DNA of 64,000 nt from Leucosporidium creatinivorum (lineage: Eukaryota > Basidiomycota > Microbotryomycetes > Leucosporidiales > Leucosporidiaceae): NCBI GenBank assembly GCA_001600635.1, contig BCKL01000037.1, positions 30,185 to 94,184 on the forward strand, read 5' to 3'. Position 1 is the first letter of the stretch; each line of letters begins with the position of its first letter. The position numbers were made by a program, and so were the translations under genes. The notes beneath the pieces were generated by a model. The model was not told where the DNA came from. It did not search any database and was given only the letters and a program-made list of their open reading frames with translations. This document shows, one piece after another, positions 55,436 to 64,000 of this stretch.

Positions 55436-57382
55436 ATGGAGCTCGAAGCTCGCTCGCCCGTCGTGGTCGAATCGGCTCTGCTACAGCAGGAGGAGGAGCC
55501 CAAACCGAATATCGAGTCGCTGCTCCCTCACCGTACGCTCGCAGAAACAACGCCGAGCTTCGAAAGCGCCGGCGTCGAAGACAGCGTCGTTGCTGAGGGA
55601 CCCGTCGAGGCGCGAGCTGCTGTCAAGGCTGAAGCGGAAGAAGTCGAGGAGGAAGATACAGATACCGAGATGATTGTCGTTCCTGCTCGGCGAACCGCTG
55701 CCATCGTCTTGTCCGAGACTGAGGAGGAGGAGGAGCGCTTGTCTCGCTGTAGCCTCGGAGCTTCGCTGACGCGCTTATGCCTCTACAGAACGTTGCGGAG
55801 CTTCCCTCTGCCACCGCGAAGCCGGCCCCAACCGCCAACACAATCGGACTCCCCCTCCCCGGCGCTCGCTTCGCAACCAAAGACGACTTCATCGAAGTAT
55901 GCCAAGCCGCTTCCGTAGCCAGCACCGGCTTCACCATGTACAAGTGCTACAACGACTCCGCGTACATCCTGCTCACTTGCAGCCATCGCTTGTCGGCGGA
56001 CAAGTGCCGCGCTCGATGTGCTGCTCGGCGCTCGGCAGACGGTGATTGGACCGTTCACGACCGGTCCTACGTCCTTGAGCACACCCATGCAGAGTCTGCT
56101 ACGATCATCAAACAGCGACCTCGCTCCTCGACCGACAGCGAGCTCTCGGACTCTCCATGTGAGCTTGTTTCTGAGCCCGAGCTATCTCGCTGAGCTGACG
56201 CACCTCGTTACACAGCGACCGACGAACGAAGTGACGAGGAAAGCGAGGAAGAAACTCCAACTCTCCGCCAGACGTCCAAGGTATACCCGTCGCTGTTCAG
56301 GGAGTGAGAGCCGAGCTAATCTTGACCCTTCGCAGGCCGACTTCGCCGCTTACCAAGCCGCCTTCCCTGGAGTTTGCCCTGTGAGTCGTGCTCGCAGCTT
56401 GAAAAAGTAACTGACGAGCGTAGCTTACATCCATCATCTGCAGGTCATCCCTCGCCTCCCTCAACCCGGCGACTCCTTCCCCCGCCCCGAGGCCGTCCTC
56501 TTGGCCGCGCGCAGCAAGATGGTGCCCATCACTGGAACGTCCCTCCGGAAAGAACAAAGCTCTCGGACTCGCGCCAGGATCTCCTGCCATCATACCGCGC
56601 CGAGGAACCCGTGGCAATCGACTTCGACCTGCGCTTTCGCCATCATCTGCGTTCGGCACGACGATGGGCGATGGACGGTAGACAGAGAGAGCTGCTACCA
56701 GCATGCTCATGGAAGAGATAGGCGTATCGTGCAAGATTCATCTTGGCGGCCAGCCATCTCCGGGAGTCGGCAATACAACGAGAAGGAGGAACGGAAGAAG
56801 GTGAGTGCTTTCGTACTCCTCTCCCCGACACACCGCTGACAAGATTCCATCATCTACAGCTTCAACAGCTTCTCGCGCAGGCAAGAGCCTCTCCGGCCTC
56901 GTCGTCATCTCGGCGCGCAAAGTTTCGAGTCAAGCCTTCCCCTCCGCCCCCTTCCAAGCGACCGAGATCGTCCCTCGGCCCTGGCACTCCACCTCCGTCC
57001 TCCCACCCTCAGCGCGAGTCCAAACCAAATCTCCCTTCTTACCCAAGACCACGCCACTCCCTCCCTGCCCGTCTCCCCTCGACCTCGGTCGGTTCCCGTA
57101 TCCCGCTCGCCAGCTCCCCCTACCTCCGCTCCCTCACCCTCCCTCTACCTCCCAGCTCTCACCACGTTCCTCACCTCCATCCATCCCTCCCTCTCTCTTT
57201 CAGCACAACTCCTCTATGAAGGAGGGCTCAAAGACCCCTCCCTCCTCCTCGCCTTTCTCGCCCTCGAGGACTCAACCAGGGAAGCTTTCTTGCTCGAAGC
57301 GAACGTCGCACTACTGCAGAGGCATCTGCTCAAAGCCAAGATTGGGAAGGCTAGGGAAGGAGGGTGGCTTACGAGCAGTTGA
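55436..57382 (+). CDS. Family member K: paralogue of L, frame-slipped near the C-terminus
   Basis: The start MELEARSPVVVESALLQQEE and the first ~95 residues nearly equal gene L. Zinc domain 1 (about 55850-56100) reads LPGARFATKDDFIEVCQAAS ... LLTCSHRLSADKCRARCAAR ... DWTVHDRSYVLEHTHAES, and differs strongly from L. The linker YQAAFPGVCP and domain 2 (about 56445-56770) follow: QPGDSFPRPEAVLLAARS, ITGTSLRKE, SCHHTAPRNPWQSTSTCAFA, GRWTVDRESCYQHAHGRDRR, IVQDSSWRP. After a basic Pro-rich linker the frame slips by one base near 57095. The remaining frame carries ALTTFLTSIHPSLSLSAQLL and LLLAFLALEDSTREAFLLEA of the SAM-like end. This copy may be decayed, or the draft may hold an extra base. Confidence 0.64.
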
Positions 57383-57656
57383 GGGGAGGAGTGGCGGCAG
57401 CGAGGCGCACGACTCGGCCGAGAGGTGAACTGGCGGGTGACGCTGTCGAGGGATCTTCGACAAGCGGTGGTTGTATAGAGGTAGTAGACGAGTGCAGTAG
57501 TGTTGGCTTTGACGTCTCTCGATAGCGGCAGCAGCAGTGATGAGCGAACAGGAGCTCGACTCTCGGCTCGCGGTCGCCGAGCGTTCTCAACGAGACGCGA
57601 GACAACCCATCTAGTCTTACAGCTCAAGAAGTGTCTATAAAAATGTACTACACGTC
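57383..57656. other. Convergent intergenic, gene K and CRH-like gene
   Basis: Spacer between two facing 3' ends. It includes the short A-rich element ATAAAAATG near 57636, suitable for 3'-end formation. No gene is seen. Confidence 0.4.
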
Positions 57657-60293
57657 TCAATACCTCGGTCCCTGCCAGCCCTGCTGCTGCTGCTGAGCGT
57701 AATGCTGCCCCGGTTGAGGAGAAGCGGCGTAACCCTGCTGCCCAGCATATGCATAGCTCTGCTGCTGCCCCCCTCGCTGGCCCTGAGAGTAATACTGTTC
57801 CTGCTGCTGGCGCTGTTGACCCATCGCCCACGCCTGCTGCTGCGTGTACTCGTGCCGAGGCGAAGAGTACGGGTCGTCGTATCGGCCCTTCTGAGTCGAG
57901 GAAGCGAGGGAAGCGGAAGAAGCTTGAGGAGCGAGGCGGTTAGACTTGGTGGCGGCGGCACCAGCGGAGGTGAGAGGGATGTGGTCGTCCTTGACCTCGG
58001 CGTACTTGTCCTTCTTCTTGTCCTTGGCGCGGGCGATGCAGGTGCAGAGGACGACGAGGGTGAAGAGGAAGACGGCTGCTGCTCCGATGCAAATTCCGAC
58101 TTTCTGTGAACGTAGCAGACGATTCAGCTCCGCCAACTCGAGCGAGAGACCAGGGAGAGACGAACAGCAGCAGTAGCGAGCTTGGCCCACCAGGATCCGA
58201 CGGCGGTGTTGGCGAGCGAGCTCGATCCTTTGGTGCCATCGGACTTGGTCACGCCCTTGGTGTCGCCGTTGCTGATGAGCACTATAGGAGAAAAGGCGAG
58301 GTCAGACAGTGGTTCGAGGGGACGGGCGTTCGGCGGGGAAGAGAGCGGCGCGAGCGACGAGCTTGGGCCGAGCAAGACTCACTGTTGAGGCCGGTCGAGT
58401 AGGGCGAGTTGATAATGGTAGGCGCATCGGAGCCGGTGACCTGAATCTGCCCATTCGTGTCGTTGGCTGCGAGCGTTAAGTCAGCGAAAGTTTCGCAAGG
58501 AAAGCTCGACGCAGCACTCACCTCCCCAGATGTACGAGTTGACGGTACCAGCTCGCTTCCCGAGTAGCGAATGTTCCCACAGCGACTCCTCCTCTCTCCG
58601 CGCCAGACGACTCGTCGAGTTCGAGCTGCTGTTCGAACCCGCGAAAGTGAGGTCCGCATTGTCGTAGCACTCGACGTTGATCCATTGGATGTGCGCTCCG
58701 TAGTAGCCTTGCGACTTGTAGGCGCTAGAAGACCAGTCGATCATGCCTCCCGACCAGTCGACGGTTCCCTGAGGAGCGCCGGCGATTCCAGCGGGCCAAA
58801 CCCTGCGAGTGAGAGAAAAGGTCAGCTCGGCCGAAGAGACGAGCATTTAATACACGAGGGATGAGCACTATGTTACTCACGACATCTGGATGCGAGATGG
58901 CGTTTGAGGGTACTTGTAGAGGGAGCCATCGAGGGTGCTGGCGCGAGTGAGGGTTCGGACGCTCTTGCCGTCGATAGTCCTGCATAGGGATAGTCAGCTA
59001 CAGCTCGAAAGGTGTAGAGGAGGTGAAACATACCAGTCGAGCTGGTCGGGGGTCCAGTTGAAGCCGCTGCGAAGGTCAGAGGGCTCGTTAGGACGGCTGC
59101 TGCTCGGCGCACGGAACGCCGGGGTCGGCCGTTCCGCAAACAGCAGTGAAACGGGCGCTCAGCTGCAAGTGAGAATACGCACTACACATGGTATCTCGAG
59201 TCACTGTTCTTGGCTGGACCCTTGCCGCCGTTCTTGTAACTGTTGACGTCCCCCTCCCAGTACTGTTCGACCAAAAAGGTCAGTTTCAGGCAAGATGCCA
59301 TGTTTAGGCTACAAAAGAGCTCACGTAGTTCGTCTGAGCTGTGTCGTAGTCGGTGCCGGTGCTCTCCCAGTCCTGTGAGCGCCGAGAGAAGCATCAGCGC
59401 AGGTTCGGCGATGGAGCGAGTCCTCCGATCGAGCGATGCATGGGACTTACGATCTCGTCCTTGACACCAGACATGGTGATGAAAGCGGTGACGACTCCCA
59501 CCACACCCGCCATCTTGATTGATGCCGTCACCTGGCCGTAGAGGAAAGCTCGGGTTGACGAGAGCTTCGTTCCGCCGCCCTCCTGGGTCAAGGGGAGGAT
59601 GAGCTCGCCGTTCTGGATGAGCGAGGTGTTGGACGTATCCCACTATTGATGAGGAAGCACATGGTCAGGGTTGTTCGGCTCGAAGCGAACCCCTCGGCGG
59701 AAGCGGTGGGCGGAGCTGCTCGGCTCGAGGTCTCGCCGAAGCAGGCAGGACAAGCTACTCACTGTGTCGAGGGTCCAGTCGTATTTGCTGGCATCGCCGT
59801 TGTAGCCGGAGACGTTGTAGTTGATCCTCGAGTCGTCCGTAAAGGTCATGTTCGAGCTCTGGCACACGGGTTGCGGCGCACAATACGACGTGTTGTGGCT
59901 GCCGAGGGGGTCGCATCCGGACAAGCAAGCTACTCCTGATGAGCAGAAGCCCGAGTTGGAGCAGCACGGCGCTGATTCGGGGCATTGGTAGCTCTAAAGA
60001 CGAGCGCGAGGTCAGCGCGTTCGCTCTTGATGGCGCGTGTAGCTCTGTAGAAACACAGCGGTGTACATACCCATCCACAAGCTTCCGCAGCGACGGCTGT
60101 ACCTCCTTGCGAAGGGATCTCGGCGGCTTCGACCGCTGGCGCTCTGGAAACGACGAGGCAGAGCACAAAGGCGGAGAGGGAGACGCCGGCTCCGGTGCTG
60201 TGGGTCAAGCGCAGCGTTAGCGGCGGGGCACCTGCAGCACTATGGTGTAACTGCTGCTGCTCACCGGAGTGCACGAGACGGACGAGAGACCAT
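57657..60293 (-). CDS. Crh-like GH16 chitin-glucan transglycosylase
   Basis: Cell-wall enzyme linking chitin to beta-glucan. The start is MVSRPSRALR at 60293, spliced to TGAGVSLSAFVLCLVVSRAP, a signal peptide. Next comes a cysteine-rich chitin-binding-like module CPESAPCCSNSGFCSSG ... LSGCDPLGS ... CAPQPVC. The GH16 core has RAFLYGQVTASIKMAG, VVTAFITMSGVKDEIDWEST (the DEIDWE catalytic motif, split by an intron), NYYWEGDVNSYKNG, FNWTPDQLDWTIDGK and IQMSVWPAGIAGAPQGTVDW. A juxtamembrane region leads to one membrane span (ICIGAAAVFLFTLVVLCTCI) and a Gln/Tyr-rich cytosolic tail of about 100 residues with a basic stop-transfer KDKKKDK. The family members in ascomycetes are usually GPI-anchored, so the true membrane span with a Q-rich tail is notable. 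About ten introns; no damage seen. Confidence 0.92.
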
Positions 60294-60744
60294 CCTTGAC
60301 GAAGCGAGCGGACGCGGTACGCGCGTTGCAGGAGAGGGAGGGTTGATGAGGTAGAACGAGTGTAGTGAAGCGAGCGTAGGAGCGCCTCGGTACGCGCTGT
60401 AGTCCTGTACTACGAGTCGAAGCTGGCAGACGAGCGAAAGGGCGGAGATCAACCTTTGAAATCTCGCGCCTTCCTTTCGAGGCCGGCGGTCGAGCCGAAA
60501 TGGGCGCACGCCGCGGTGCCGGAGGGCGGCGGTGATGGGGGGCAGTAGTCGTGTAGGTGCGAGGACGTGCAAGAGTTAGTTTGTCTGAATGTTCGGCTCG
60601 AACTTGGTTGGCCGAGCGTCGAGCAGTCGAGCGTAAACCTCATCGCCGAAGTCCGCCAAAGGGGCAGGTCTGGCGCCCTCAAGTTCGTCGCTGCTGCTGC
60701 AGACTGAAAGTCGTGACGGTGTCAAACACGATCGGAAGTGACCA
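60294..60744. other. 5' flank of the CRH-like gene
   Basis: This is the presumed promoter and leader of the CRH-like gene. It has a TACAG/CTGTAG word near 60398-60410. No additional gene is recognised; open frames on both strands lack domains. Confidence 0.45.
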
Positions 60745-60997
60745 AAGGTCATGCGCAGAGCCCATGTGGTCAGCGAAGACTGTTCCGCCGAGAGGTCCAG
60801 AGAGCGCCGAGGGGGCCGATTCTTCACTGAGAGTAGACTTTGACGATTGACCGATGCGCCAGACTTGTTGATAGATATTTCAGAAGTCTCTCAGTAGCTT
60901 GCGGCTCTCTGCTGACCTACAGAAAGGCTTAGAAATCGCTTTTTCCCACATCTGAACCGTTTTACGAGCTCCAAAGTGATCTACAGAGCGGACAAGT
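60745..60997 (-). pseudogene. Inverted copy of the LTN1 3' end
   Basis: On the minus strand this stretch reads TCPLCRSLWSS and a TAA stop at 60962-60964, then about 215 bp matching the LTN1 3' flank (49667-49925). The rest of the RING and the whole body of LTN1 are missing, so it is only a tail fragment. It lies just downstream of gene L in the same orientation. Confidence 0.85.
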
Positions 60998-61152
60998 GGG
61001 CGCGATGAGCTGAACCAAGCTGTGCTGTTCTCAATACGTGATGTGCTTGCCCATCTCTACCCTTCCTCGTCATCAACACTCCACCCGCGGGCGACCCGAA
61101 TCCCACTGCTCCTTCTCCTCGCCCCCGCTCCTTCTTCTCGTCGATCCCACCT

Positions 61153-62962
61153 TCAAGCAGCAGTCCCCCACTCTCCTTCCCTCGCCTGCTTGATCTTCGC
61201 CTTGAGAAGATGCTTCTGTAGCAATGGCATATTCGCGTCCGCCAAAAACGATTCCCTCGTCGAGTCCTCCAAGGCGAGAAAAGCGACGAGAAGGGCGTGA
61301 TCTCTGACTCCTGCGTCGTCGAGAATAGATGCTGACGTGGAGAGGGAAGGATGAAGGGAGGCGAGGAAGGTGGTGAGAGTTGGGAGGAAGGGAGATGGTG
61401 CAGGAGTAGGAAGGGGAGGAGCTGGCGAGCGGGAGAGGACCGATGAGGGAAGGCGCGCGGGGAGGGAGTGGCGAGGTTTTGCGTGGGCAGAGAGCTTCGG
61501 TTTCGACTCTTGTTTAGGCTGAGAGGAATCCCGGAGAGTGTCGAAGGCGAGGGAGAGCCTCGGTCGTTTGGAGATGGGTGCAAGGCTTGACTTGGTCGAA
61601 GGGCGAGACGCCGAGGGAAGCTGAGAGCTCGCCAATTCAATGTTGCGGAGCTGTAGAGCGGGGAGGACGGTCAGTGAGACCTGCAAGTCAAGAGAACGCC
61701 CTACTCACCTCCTTGAGATCTTCCGTCTCATCGTAGCGCTTAGTCCTACTGATAGCAGGCCTCCAAGACGGATCGTTGATGATCCGCGCATCTCGTCCAT
61801 GGTCATGCTCGTAGCAGCTCTTCGACTCCACCTTCCATCTTCCATCTCCCTGTTCGGCGCAAACGATGGCGAAAGCGCAGCTGGAAACCTGCTTCCAGGG
61901 AGAGTTGGCGGCAGTGTGGTGGCAGATGAACTTGTAGCGGATGTAGCTACTGCGCTCTTTCCGAAGAGAAGTGCCGGTGATGGGCACCATCGCGGAGCGG
62001 GCGGCGAAGAGGACGGCGTCGAGGCTGGGGAAGGCGTCGCCGGGTTGAGGAAGATCGGGGATTGGCTGTGGGTGGGGAGAGAAATCAGCCGTGGTTTGTG
62101 AGCAGTAGTAGAGCTAGGACGAACAGGACAGACACCGGGAAAAGCGACTCGGTAGGCAGCGAGGTCCGCCTGAGAGACGGCAAGATCAGCTCGGCTCTTA
62201 TTGTCAGGCGGCCAACTCAGAGCCTCACCTTCTTCGGTGGGCTGCCAGCTGTCAGCGGCTTTTTGACTCGCCGCAAGCGATCGAGGTGCTCTCCAGAGTG
62301 GTTGTGCTCCAGTATGTAGGGCTCCCGCTGGACGACCCAATCGCCCTCGTCCGAGCGCCGAATAGCGCAGCGAGCTCGGCATCCGTACAATGTCCTGCTG
62401 CTGCACGTTGAGAGCGCATACTTGGGATGATTGAGACATCGCCCCATGCCGTAGCCAGTGGTAGGGAGGGAGCCTGCGCGACAGGCGGCGAAGAAGTCGT
62501 CGGAGGTTGCGAAATGGTCGCCAGGGGAGGGGAAGCCGGCGATGGTGGAGGTTGTGGGTTGCTGGCGAGGGGATGAGCTGCACTCCGATTCGTGCTATAC
62601 AATCATCTCACCGTCAGCGAGGGGATGAGGCTACATTCGGACGAGCTCACCTCTTCCTCCTCCGCCTCCTCCTCTTCATCTTCGGACAAGACGATGGCAG
62701 CGGTCCGCCGAGCAGGAACGACAATCATCTCGGTATATGTATCTTCCTCCTCGACTTCTTCCGCTTCAGCCTTGACAGCAGCTCGCGCCTCGACGGGTCC
62801 CTCAGCAACGACGCTGTCCTCGACGCCGGCGCTTTCGAAGCTCGGCGGTGTTTCTGCGAGCGTACGGTGAGGGAGCAGCGACTCGATTTTCGGTTTGAGC
62901 TCCTCCTCCTCCTGTAGCAGAGCCGATTCGACCACGACGGGCGAGCGAGCTTCGAGCTCCAT
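61153..62962 (-). CDS. Family member L: intact two-domain form, partner of K
   Basis: All exons join in frame, so this is the best type sequence for the subgroup. The start is MELEARSPVVVESALLQEEE with an acidic leader, then an intron to HESECSSSPRQQP. Zinc domain 1 (about 62550-62270) reads SPGDHFATSDDFFAACRAGS ... TCSSRTLYGCRARCAIRRSD ... DWVVQREPYILEHNHSGEH. The linker ADLAAYRVAFPGVCP, an intron, and domain 2 (about 62065-61720) follow: LPQPGDAFPSLDAVLFAARS, ITGTSLRKE, FICHHTAANSPWKQVSSCAF, GRWKVESKSCYEHDHGRDAR, IINDPSWRP. After a basic linker (ISKRPRLS) the SAM-like end reads FLPTLTTFLASLHPSLSTSA, VRDHALLVAFLALEDSTRES, MPLLQKHLLKAKIKQARE. A nuclear DNA-binding role is inferred only from the fold. 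Confidence 0.72.
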
Positions 62963-63385
62963 TTCCAGTCGTAGCTTTTGAGGGCCGGGTCGACACTGGG
63001 GTAGAGCTGCGGGACCTGGAAAAACCTTTGAGAGCTGTAGTCGAGTATACGCTGCTCTGGCGGGGGCGGAGAGACGAAAAAAGGACGAAGGATTGTGGGA
63101 GAGGGCAGCCTGCGAGCGAGCCGAACCTCGCTGTTCGTGAGAAGGGCGGAAGATGGTGCGAGAGCTCGAGAGAGCTACAGCTTGGGCCCGAGATACTCAA
63201 AAGTCTCTTTCCGCCCTCGACGTCTTGCTTGCCGGCACACAAGAGCCTGCTCGGCGCGAGCTGCCCAGCTGCCTTCGCGGAGCTCTTGAAGTCGCTCAGC
63301 CGGCCTGCAGTCGACACTGGTCCACGGATAAATGCCCCAATAACAGCTCTACACTATCGTACTATCCTCACCTTCGACCTCAGCC
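62963..63385. promoter_or_regulatory. Duplicated spacer upstream of gene L
   Basis: Reverse-complement counterpart of 55013-55435, with few differences. It holds the leader of L and the 3' flank of M. No RNA gene is recognised. Confidence 0.55.
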
Positions 63386-64000
63386 TTACACGCCCCCTGC
63401 AGCCATCGCCGAACCTCCGTCTCCCCTCAGCAATCTCCTCACTCCCGCCTTCAACAGATGACGCTGCAGCAACGGCACCTCTATATCCACCAGTAGCCGT
63501 TCCAGCGTCCTCTCCTCCAACACGAGGAACGCGACCAGCAATGACCGATCTCTGATACCGCCGAGGTCGAGGAACGGCGCCGAAGCGCTAAGAGAAGGGT
63601 GGAGGGAGGTGAGGAAGGTTTTGATGGTAGGAAAGAAGGATGATGGGGACGGAGGAGGGGTGGCGAGCTGAGGAGGAGGAGCCGAGGGTTTGGTCCGCTT
63701 GAAGACGTGCGCCGAGGTCGAGGGGAGGGGAGCTGAAGGCGCACGCTTGAGGGAGGCAGAGCGAGAAGGGGGCGGTCGAGGTAGATCGATGGTGAAAGGG
63801 GGTTTCTTGAGGGTGCTGAGATGCTTGGGGGATGAAGACGAAGAGCTGGCGATGGAGGGGCGCTCGGAGCTGGATCGCAGGCGACGAGGACGAGGCGAAG
63901 GGAGCGAGGAGCGAGCTCTGGCTGAGGTACGAGATGTACGAGGCTTTGACTTGATGGATCGAGCCTCTGCCTCGAGCTCTTGTAGCTAAAGAGACAAGCA
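63386..64000 (-). CDS. Family member M, 3' part only (inverted copy of J)
   Basis: The gene enters from beyond the window end. The visible part begins in the last coding exon, just after an intron 3' site (TCTCTTTAG), and reads LQELEARSIKSKPRTSRTS, a Ser/Arg-rich basic region, then the SAM-like end FFPTIKTFLTSLHPSLSASA, IRDRSLLVAFLVLEERTLER, VPLLQRHLLKAGVRRLL and a TAA stop at 63386. By eye it is about nine-tenths the same as J. The zinc domains, if present, are outside the window. Confidence 0.7.

Larger units (their letters stand above)
54405..57382 (+). repeat. Left arm of inverted duplication J-K / M-L
   Basis: The 3' end of J, the J-K spacer and the 5' end of K (about 54405-55735) match 62650-64000 in reverse orientation at roughly nine bases in ten by eye. 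Beyond that the K and L bodies are homologous but much more diverged. The right arm runs past the window end, so full length is unknown. Confidence 0.8.
61153..64000 (-). repeat. Right arm of inverted duplication J-K / M-L
   Basis: Reverse-orientation partner of 54405-57382, running off the window. The most similar part is 62650-64000. The LTN1 tail fragment at 60745-60997 adjoins the inner end of this arm but has no counterpart next to K. Confidence 0.8.

Noticed and set aside
49814-60827. Conserved small ORF with VKNRPPRRSL near 49830 and its minus-strand match near 60820
   Set aside because: The similarity is fully explained by duplication of the LTN1 3' flank; the frames differ in length and ends.
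376-64000. Intact MULE or other DNA transposons carrying the FAR1-like domains
   Set aside because: No transposase catalytic region, SWIM domain or terminal inverted repeats were seen around any copy; only a distant evolutionary link is plausible.
1-64000. Retroelements, LTRs, virus-like elements, CRISPR arrays, rRNA or tRNA genes
   Set aside because: No reverse transcriptase, integrase, capsid-like or envelope-like frame, long terminal repeats, spaced repeat array or convincing tRNA fold was recognised by eye.
1-64000. Mating-type locus, suggested by inverted, diverged DNA-binding gene pairs
   Set aside because: No homeodomain pair, pheromone precursor or pheromone receptor was seen, and the zinc family is present in far too many copies.

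Overview
This window is nuclear DNA of a GC-rich, intron-dense basidiomycete. Genes are split by many short introns (roughly 45-110 nt, GT-AG with rare GC-AG) whose 3' ends follow CTGAC/CTAAC branch sites, and coding third positions favour C or G. The gene content (Kha1-type antiporter, Mago nashi, Pet100, a DUF3429 protein, a KTR-type mannosyltransferase, listerin, a Crh-type glucan-chitin transglycosylase, a DUF7918 protein) fits Basidiomycota. Base composition and intron style suggest a Pucciniomycotina/Microbotryomycetes yeast; that placement is inference. Four isolated N calls and one 710-base N gap show draft assembly.

Layout. Two classes of gene alternate. The first is single-copy housekeeping genes: KHA1 (4410-9810, -), MAGOH (10227-12766, +), a MYND protein (15357-16984, +), a DUF3429 mitochondrial-type protein (17179-18797, +), PET100 (19421-19967, -), a DUF7918 gene (33865-36040, +), a GT15 mannosyltransferase (36149-38612, +), a MATH/BTB-like gene (41714-43048, +), LTN1 (43576-49702, +) and a CRH-like GH16 gene (57657-60293, -).

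The second class is thirteen members (A to M here) of one lineage-expanded family. A typical member has a low-complexity N-terminus, one to three FAR1/WRKY-GCM1-type zinc-binding domains (C..C..W..HxH pattern) and a helical SAM-like C-terminal segment. They lie at 376-3969, 13096-14983, 20898-24025, 24342-26052, 26599-28141, 28772-31713 (interrupted by the gap), 32112-33652, 39064-40786, 50535-52541, 52898-55012, 55436-57382, 61153-62962 and 63386-64000 (cut by the window end). One subgroup (B, I, J, K, L) also shares an FPG-P linker before the last zinc domain and an HGRDRRI..DP.WRP motif after it. No transposase domain was seen, so they look like free-standing DNA-binding proteins rather than intact MULE elements.

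Two inverted duplications organise the window. A and C are inverted copies flanking a 17-kb block of housekeeping genes. J-K and M-L are inverted copies flanking the CRH-like gene, and a 250-bp copy of the LTN1 3' end lies beside L. Within both pairs the N-terminal leader and C-terminal helical segment are nearly the same while the central DNA-binding domains have diverged. Several members and two other genes carry single-base frame slips or in-frame stops, which may be real decay or draft-sequence error.
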